Source: Rheum nobile (taxonomy: Eukaryota > Streptophyta > Magnoliopsida > Caryophyllales > Polygonaceae). Taken from it: a DNA stretch of 64,000 bases. The stretch lies in NCBI GenBank assembly GCA_027886185.1, contig WOAB01000606.1, forward strand, positions 2,976,001 to 3,040,000. The letters are read 5' to 3'. Position 1 is the stretch's first letter, and the number at the start of each line of letters is the position of its first letter. The notes beneath the pieces are model-generated. The model searched no databases, was not told where the DNA came from, and was given only the letters and a program-made list of their open reading frames with translations. Below are positions 59,709-64,000 of this stretch, in pieces. The translations under genes were made by a program, and so were the position numbers.

Positions 59709-61051
59709 TGACGTGGCCGAAATATGCAATGCAAATATCGTTGAATGGCCTAGTCAAAGTAAATGTCCTAACAGACCTACTAAACGGATGTATAGTAAGC
59801 AAGTAAGGGTCGAACCCACATGGAAGATCTGATGAAGTATGCAATTATGATTGACAAGTAACAAGGAAGGGGGTTTTAGTTATCAAGGAGAATAAAGCAA
59901 ACAAGTTTGATTGAGTTGAGAAAATGATTGGGGAAAAGAGTTCCACTAGAACGAGATCCACAATACAGAGATATAATTTGATCACTGAAATCTATTCAAT
60001 CCAAGTTCTTTCACTATTCTTATGGTTGTCCCCACCCTGATCTTAAGTACTACCAATTCTCACAGTTGTTGATAGACTTATCACAATATCAATGGAAGAA
60101 AACCTTACCACCAATAAAGCAATATCAATGTACACAAGGATATAGGATACATGCAAATAGAAGAAAACCTTACTATTTAACATGCAAATGATTCTCACTC
60201 ATGATTGCACACTCGTATTCCACTATATGCAACAATCGTGTATGCCACTAGATATGCACTCGTATTCCACTATATGCAAATCCTAGCAATTGATAAATAG
60301 TATTCAACCTAGTTGATCAGGCTATGAGGAATAACAATAAATCAATATTCAATATAACCAAGAGAATCAAACCAACACATATAAGAATAAGAACATGGAA
60401 TAAAAATCTCACAAACACATCAAATGTATTGCTTCAAATGTCTAGTAGAACAAAGAGAAATTAGTGCTCCATCAAAGGTGAATGAAACCCTAATAGAAAA
60501 GTTAAATTGCGTAATGTAGAATTCTGATGTCTGGCTGCCCACTCAAGACCTAGAAAAAGGTCTTAAATAGGTTTAGGAAAAATAAGTTAACCTAATGCAA
60601 AATAACAAAGGAAATAAAATAATAGAAATAAGGAAATCCGAAAATGCATAAAAGGAAATAAAATCTTCTGCTGGCCGCGAGGCGTGACGTGCCCACCGCG
60701 GGGCGGTGGCTTCTTCTGGCGCGACCTTCAATCTTCTCTGAGACCCACCTCCGGGTCGCGGTGGCTCTGGCGCGGGGCGGTGAAATCGCCCACTCCTTCT
60801 ACAGCTCCTCTTCTTCTTCTCTTCTGCTCTTCATTACTACCCAGTGTTGGTAGCCTTCTCCAATAAACTCTAGCAGAACCTCATCCATCTTCATCATCTC
60901 CATCTCCATCTCCGTCTAAGCTGTAAATCCCTGGATATCTTCACTTTTCTCACCAACTTCTGGATCACAGACTTAGCCTCAAATCTCATCCTAAACTACT
61001 CCAAATGATGCTAATAATTGTTAGTAAAGGTGCATGAAATGACACTTATCA
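59709..61051 (-). repeat. 3' LTR of the Athila-type element, 1343 bp
   Basis: On minus it starts TGATAAGTGTCATTTCATGC directly after the polypurine tract and ends ...TTTCGGCCACGTCA. A GC-rich block with ccaccgcggggcggtgg and related words is at 60672-60783, inside otherwise AT-rich DNA. A short direct repeat (actcgtattccactatatgc) occurs twice, near 60208 and 60258. Confidence 0.85.
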
Positions 61052-61813
61052 AATTCCCCCATACTTAGACCTTTACTCGTCCCGAGTAAGCTAAAGATAA
61101 ACTTATTCTCTCAATCAAACACCAAGGTCTCAGGAAGTACAAGAAAATATGACACCAGCAACTCCAACATCTCAACAATTAGCTCCAGACAACCAAAACA
61201 AGTGATGCAAAGATAATTCTAATCCTAACTCCAATCTAGCTCCTTATCGCTCCAAGAGTGGCCTACCCGAGTCCTCCTTATGACTCCCCTTCTTATGACG
61301 TCTCGCCAAGAATAATGAGAAATCCTAAAATCACTCTTCTTCTTTTACGCTCATCTTGCCTAGGCGCCCTCTCGGGTTTTCACCTAGCCACTCATTTCAT
61401 TTTGCTAGATATCTCACAAATACTCCCATCACTCCAGTCCATTTTTGCACCGGTCTATACCAGTCGGACTACCTGCTTCTTACCTGAACCGCCCTTTCGG
61501 GTTTTCAGCTCATCCCAAGATTTTATTGCCTTTTTACATCTTTTTGGCTTTTTCGTTTTTTTTTTTGAAAAGAAATACCCGAAAGGAAATTACAGAAAAA
61601 CAAAGCTATGTACAAAAGATAGACAGATATCAAGTCTAAATCCTTCCCCCATACTTAAACCGAACATTGTCCTCGATGTAGAAAAGAGAACAACAAATAA
61701 AATAGGGGCAGGAGAAATAAACTCACTATAGTCCCTCACATGAGCGTTCATAGCGTCCAGACGCTCATCTACATCAGCACGGAACTGGGTCTGCCAAGTC
61801 TACAGACCGGTCT

Positions 61814-62926
61814 CTACTCGGGTGTCCAATGCGTCTGCTGCACCGAGAATGCATCAATTCTTGCATACAACTCCTGCCAAGGTGTGGCAGGAGCATAAGA
61901 AGACGAGGTCGCATCAAACTGGGTTTTCAAAGGGGCATCCTCACCCACAAACTCAGCAGCAGCAGCACCAGCACTAGGGCCCTCTCCAAACGGACCCGAA
62001 GGAGCAGCAGCAGGGGTAGCGTCGGCCATAACTCTGCTATCACTGGGAATCCACCAATCCGCAAATGAAGGAGAATAAGTGAAAACCCGGGGAAGAATCA
62101 GTACATGACCCTCATATGAAGACCAAACTAAATCACCATCCTTGCCCAATGGTTTCAGCATCGAGCACACTTTCATGTGCGCCATATCATACACCGCGTG
62201 AGCAACAGGTCGGGGAATCCGATCGGTGGCTATAATGTCAGCATAAAGAATGGTGATCAAACCACCCCCACAAATATCACGTGGCTCACCATCACGAATC
62301 CTCTTCAGGGAACCCAGAAAGAGGGTAGCCCAACACGGCGTGTACGTAACAAGCTCCAAGATGCTCAAAAACCACTAAAAATCCTTCAAAGGGACCTTAC
62401 CATCATCAGCATGACCAAAGAAATCTCTCATCAATACCTTGTGGATCAACCTTAGGCAAGGGTTCACCAACTTCGAATTCACCTCCTGGCCCTTCTTGAA
62501 CGTCCTATGCGTGGCAGCCTCCCAGAACTCCATCATATATGTCTCAATGATGCCACCAGACCACCCATCAGATGGCTCCTTTGTAATGCCCAGGGCACCA
62601 CGAATCTCCTCAGCAGACAAAGTATACTCATGACCATTGTATGTGAACGTGACCTTCATCAATCTCTTGTCAGCGGAGCCATCAGAACACCTCTTAAACG
62701 AGGCAATGAACTGGTAACACAGCTCGGGATAGGCATCAGCGGCCTTGTTCAAGAAAGTCCCCAGGCCACACTCTGCTAAGCACAGGGATACACACTCCAA
62801 CATACCAAACTCAGCCAACGTCGGCTTTTCAAAGAATTTAGTAGCCAACACCTTCCTCTCCTTCACAACATTGTAGACCTCATTCTCATCCCTCGTAGAT
62901 ACTTGCTTCCTACCTCTAGGTGCCAT
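61814..62926 (-). pseudogene. Athila env-like ORF (ATHILA ORF-1 family), one premature stop
   Basis: From the start at 62926 (MAPRGRKQVSTRDENEVYNV) the frame continues with FFEKPTLAEFGMLECVS, YPELCYQFIASFKR and YTLSAEEIRGALGI to a TAG near 62375. It then carries on in the same frame (FLSILELVTYTPCW, GGGLITILYADI, FADWWIPSDSRV) to a Pro/Ala-rich end near 61814, about 370 residues. The pattern fits the plant Athila ORF-1 family, the ORF after pol sometimes called env-like. I see no convincing signal peptide or membrane anchor in this copy, so an envelope role is not supported by the sequence. It shares one open frame with the protease upstream, with no pol between. Confidence 0.7.
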
Positions 62927-63089
62927 AAGTAATGAATTGAGATGCTCAAAACAAAGGGCGACCAAAGAGGACTTACAAACAAGCGAAAACACGAAGTCAT
63001 CGAGTAAGACATCATACTCATGCGAATCAAATGGTTCAGCAATAGAAGACAGTTCAACTATGGTCTCCACTACACTAGGCTTAACATTT

Positions 63090-64000
63090 TCCTGAATAGG
63101 ATTATCAATATCACTAATGCAGCGAAGGGGAGGCAATTCAATGGAGTTGGCCTTATGAATATTATGCTCAAAAATTATTCCATCAAATTCCATAGTCAAA
63201 GTTCCACTATCTACATCAATCTTTGTCATGGCTGTTTTCATAAAAGGTCGACCTAACATAACAGGAGCAACCTGCTCATCATAGTCCATATCCATAACAA
63301 AGAAATCAGCAGGGAAAATCAAAGGACCTATCTTAACAAGAACATCTTCCACAATACCCTTAGGAGACACACAAGAACCATCAGCAAGTTGTATCACAAT
63401 ATTGGTATCATGCAAGGGTCCTACTCCTAAATCCTCAATCATGAATAAGGCAAAACATTAATAGAGGCATCCAAGTCTAGCAAGGCTTTCTCAAATCGAT
63501 GCTCACCTATAGCAATAGGAATAGTGAACGTACCTGGATCCTTGCACTTCTCAGGCATACGCCTTTGAAATACCGTCGAGACATGTTCACCAACCGGAAC
63601 CTTCTTCTGGACCTTCAGCTTTTGTGTCCTCTTGACGGTGCACAGCTCCTTCAAAAACTTGGCGTATCGAGGGATAGCCTTAATAAGCTTGAGAAGAGGA
63701 ACATTCACCTCACAGTTTCAGAACGTCTCGAAAAGATCACTGTCGTCGACGACCCTTCTAGCCTTTAGCGCCTCGGGAAAAGGTGCTGGTGGTTTCTCGG
63801 AACCAAGAGGGAAAAAAATGGACGAACATAATCATCAACACAGATCTCTTCTGCAGAGCAAGGATTTTGGAGGCCGGGTCGCGGTAGGCTCACCGCGGGG
63901 CGGTGGTAATCGCCGCGGGGCGGTGAGGTCGCGGTGAGATTACTGAGGCTTACCGCCGGGTCACGGCTAGTGTCGCCACGGGGCGGTGGCAGGCATCCTT
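63090..64000 (-). pseudogene. Athila gag-protease region, broken
   Basis: On minus: a Pro-rich segment with GC-rich CCGCGG/GGCGGTG words (64000-63870), then VNVPLLKLIKAIPRYAKFLK, the conserved end of Athila gag. The aspartic protease follows with TFTIPIAIGEHRFEKALLDL, but its active site reads DLDASINVLPYS where DLGAS is expected, and a stop comes right after. It resumes with DLGVGPLHDTNIVIQLADGS, FPADFFVMDMDYDE and PVMLGRPFMKTA, and continues without a break into the linker before the env-like ORF. It is inactive. Confidence 0.8.

Larger units (their letters stand above)
59709..64000 (-). mobile_element. Athila-type Ty3/Gypsy element, minus strand, internally deleted
   Basis: On minus, entering from the right edge: gag-protease region (to about 63090), env-like ORF (62926-61814), non-coding DNA (61813-61067), a polypurine tract AAGTATGGGGGAATT (61066-61052) and the 3' LTR (61051-59709). 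Reverse transcriptase, RNase H and integrase, normally between protease and the env-like ORF, are missing. The 5' LTR would lie beyond base 64000. It inserted into the internal region of Gypsy A. Confidence 0.85.

Noticed and set aside
61258..61731. 157-residue + frame in the Athila element
   Set aside because: It lies antisense in the non-coding stretch between the env-like ORF and the polypurine tract, and has no motif.

Overview
The window is nuclear DNA of a flowering plant, probably a eudicot. The evidence is spliced genes with GT-AG introns, plant-type Copia, Gypsy and Athila LTR retrotransposons, L1-type LINEs carrying a C-terminal RNase H, a plant Helitron, CACTA, hAT, Mutator and PIF/Harbinger elements, and captured fragments of plant genes (DHHC acyltransferase, ABHD17-like hydrolase, HUA2-like PWWP, FAR1). 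I see no intact ordinary host gene. The window is a nested repeat cluster.

Layout. 1-4534: decayed Ty1/Copia element with one LTR. 4535-9335: AT-rich intergenic DNA with a 175-bp tandem duplication, a hAT-type MITE (7291-7907) and a short fold-back (8456-8544). 9336-18083: probable CACTA remnant, split by a full-length L1 LINE (10107-16384, 9-bp target duplication) and carrying a Mutator-type MITE (16847-17105). A second, 5'-truncated LINE of the same family lies at 18102-18682. 18946-29370: a Helitron with recognisable TC start and hairpin/CTAA end. It holds a broken spliced Rep-helicase gene on + and, on the opposite strand, two paralogous three-exon genes of unknown function with matching exon lengths. 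29371-31344: intergenic DNA with a Tourist-like MITE. 31345-34455: Mutator-like element with long degenerate inverted ends, a FAR1 DNA-binding fragment and a tRNA-like sequence.

34924-42005: Ty3/Gypsy element on the minus strand (called A' here), 5' truncated and cut in its RNase H by a solo LTR of another family (LTR A, 37005-39222, target duplication CGAAC). 42131-53428: a related Gypsy element on + (called B), with LTR, primer binding site, gag and protease. It is interrupted by a CACTA element (43634-49470) carrying captured DHHC-acyltransferase and ABHD17-like exons plus a Harbinger MITE, and by a solo LTR (51501-52758). 53429-59546: second copy of LTR A followed by its primer binding site; it holds a 481-bp tandem duplication and another CACTA element (55244-58509) with captured ASCC2-like and HUA2-like exons. 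59709-64000: Athila-type Gypsy element on minus, whose protease runs directly into the env-like ORF because reverse transcriptase and integrase are missing.

The parts do not form a pathway; they record successive insertions, many datable relative to each other from nesting and target duplications. The most promising items for new biology are the twin Helitron genes, the two gene-capturing CACTA elements, an ORF1 in the LINE that lacks the usual plant L1 motifs, and a GC-rich CCGCGACCGCGG-like motif that recurs in otherwise unrelated LTR families.
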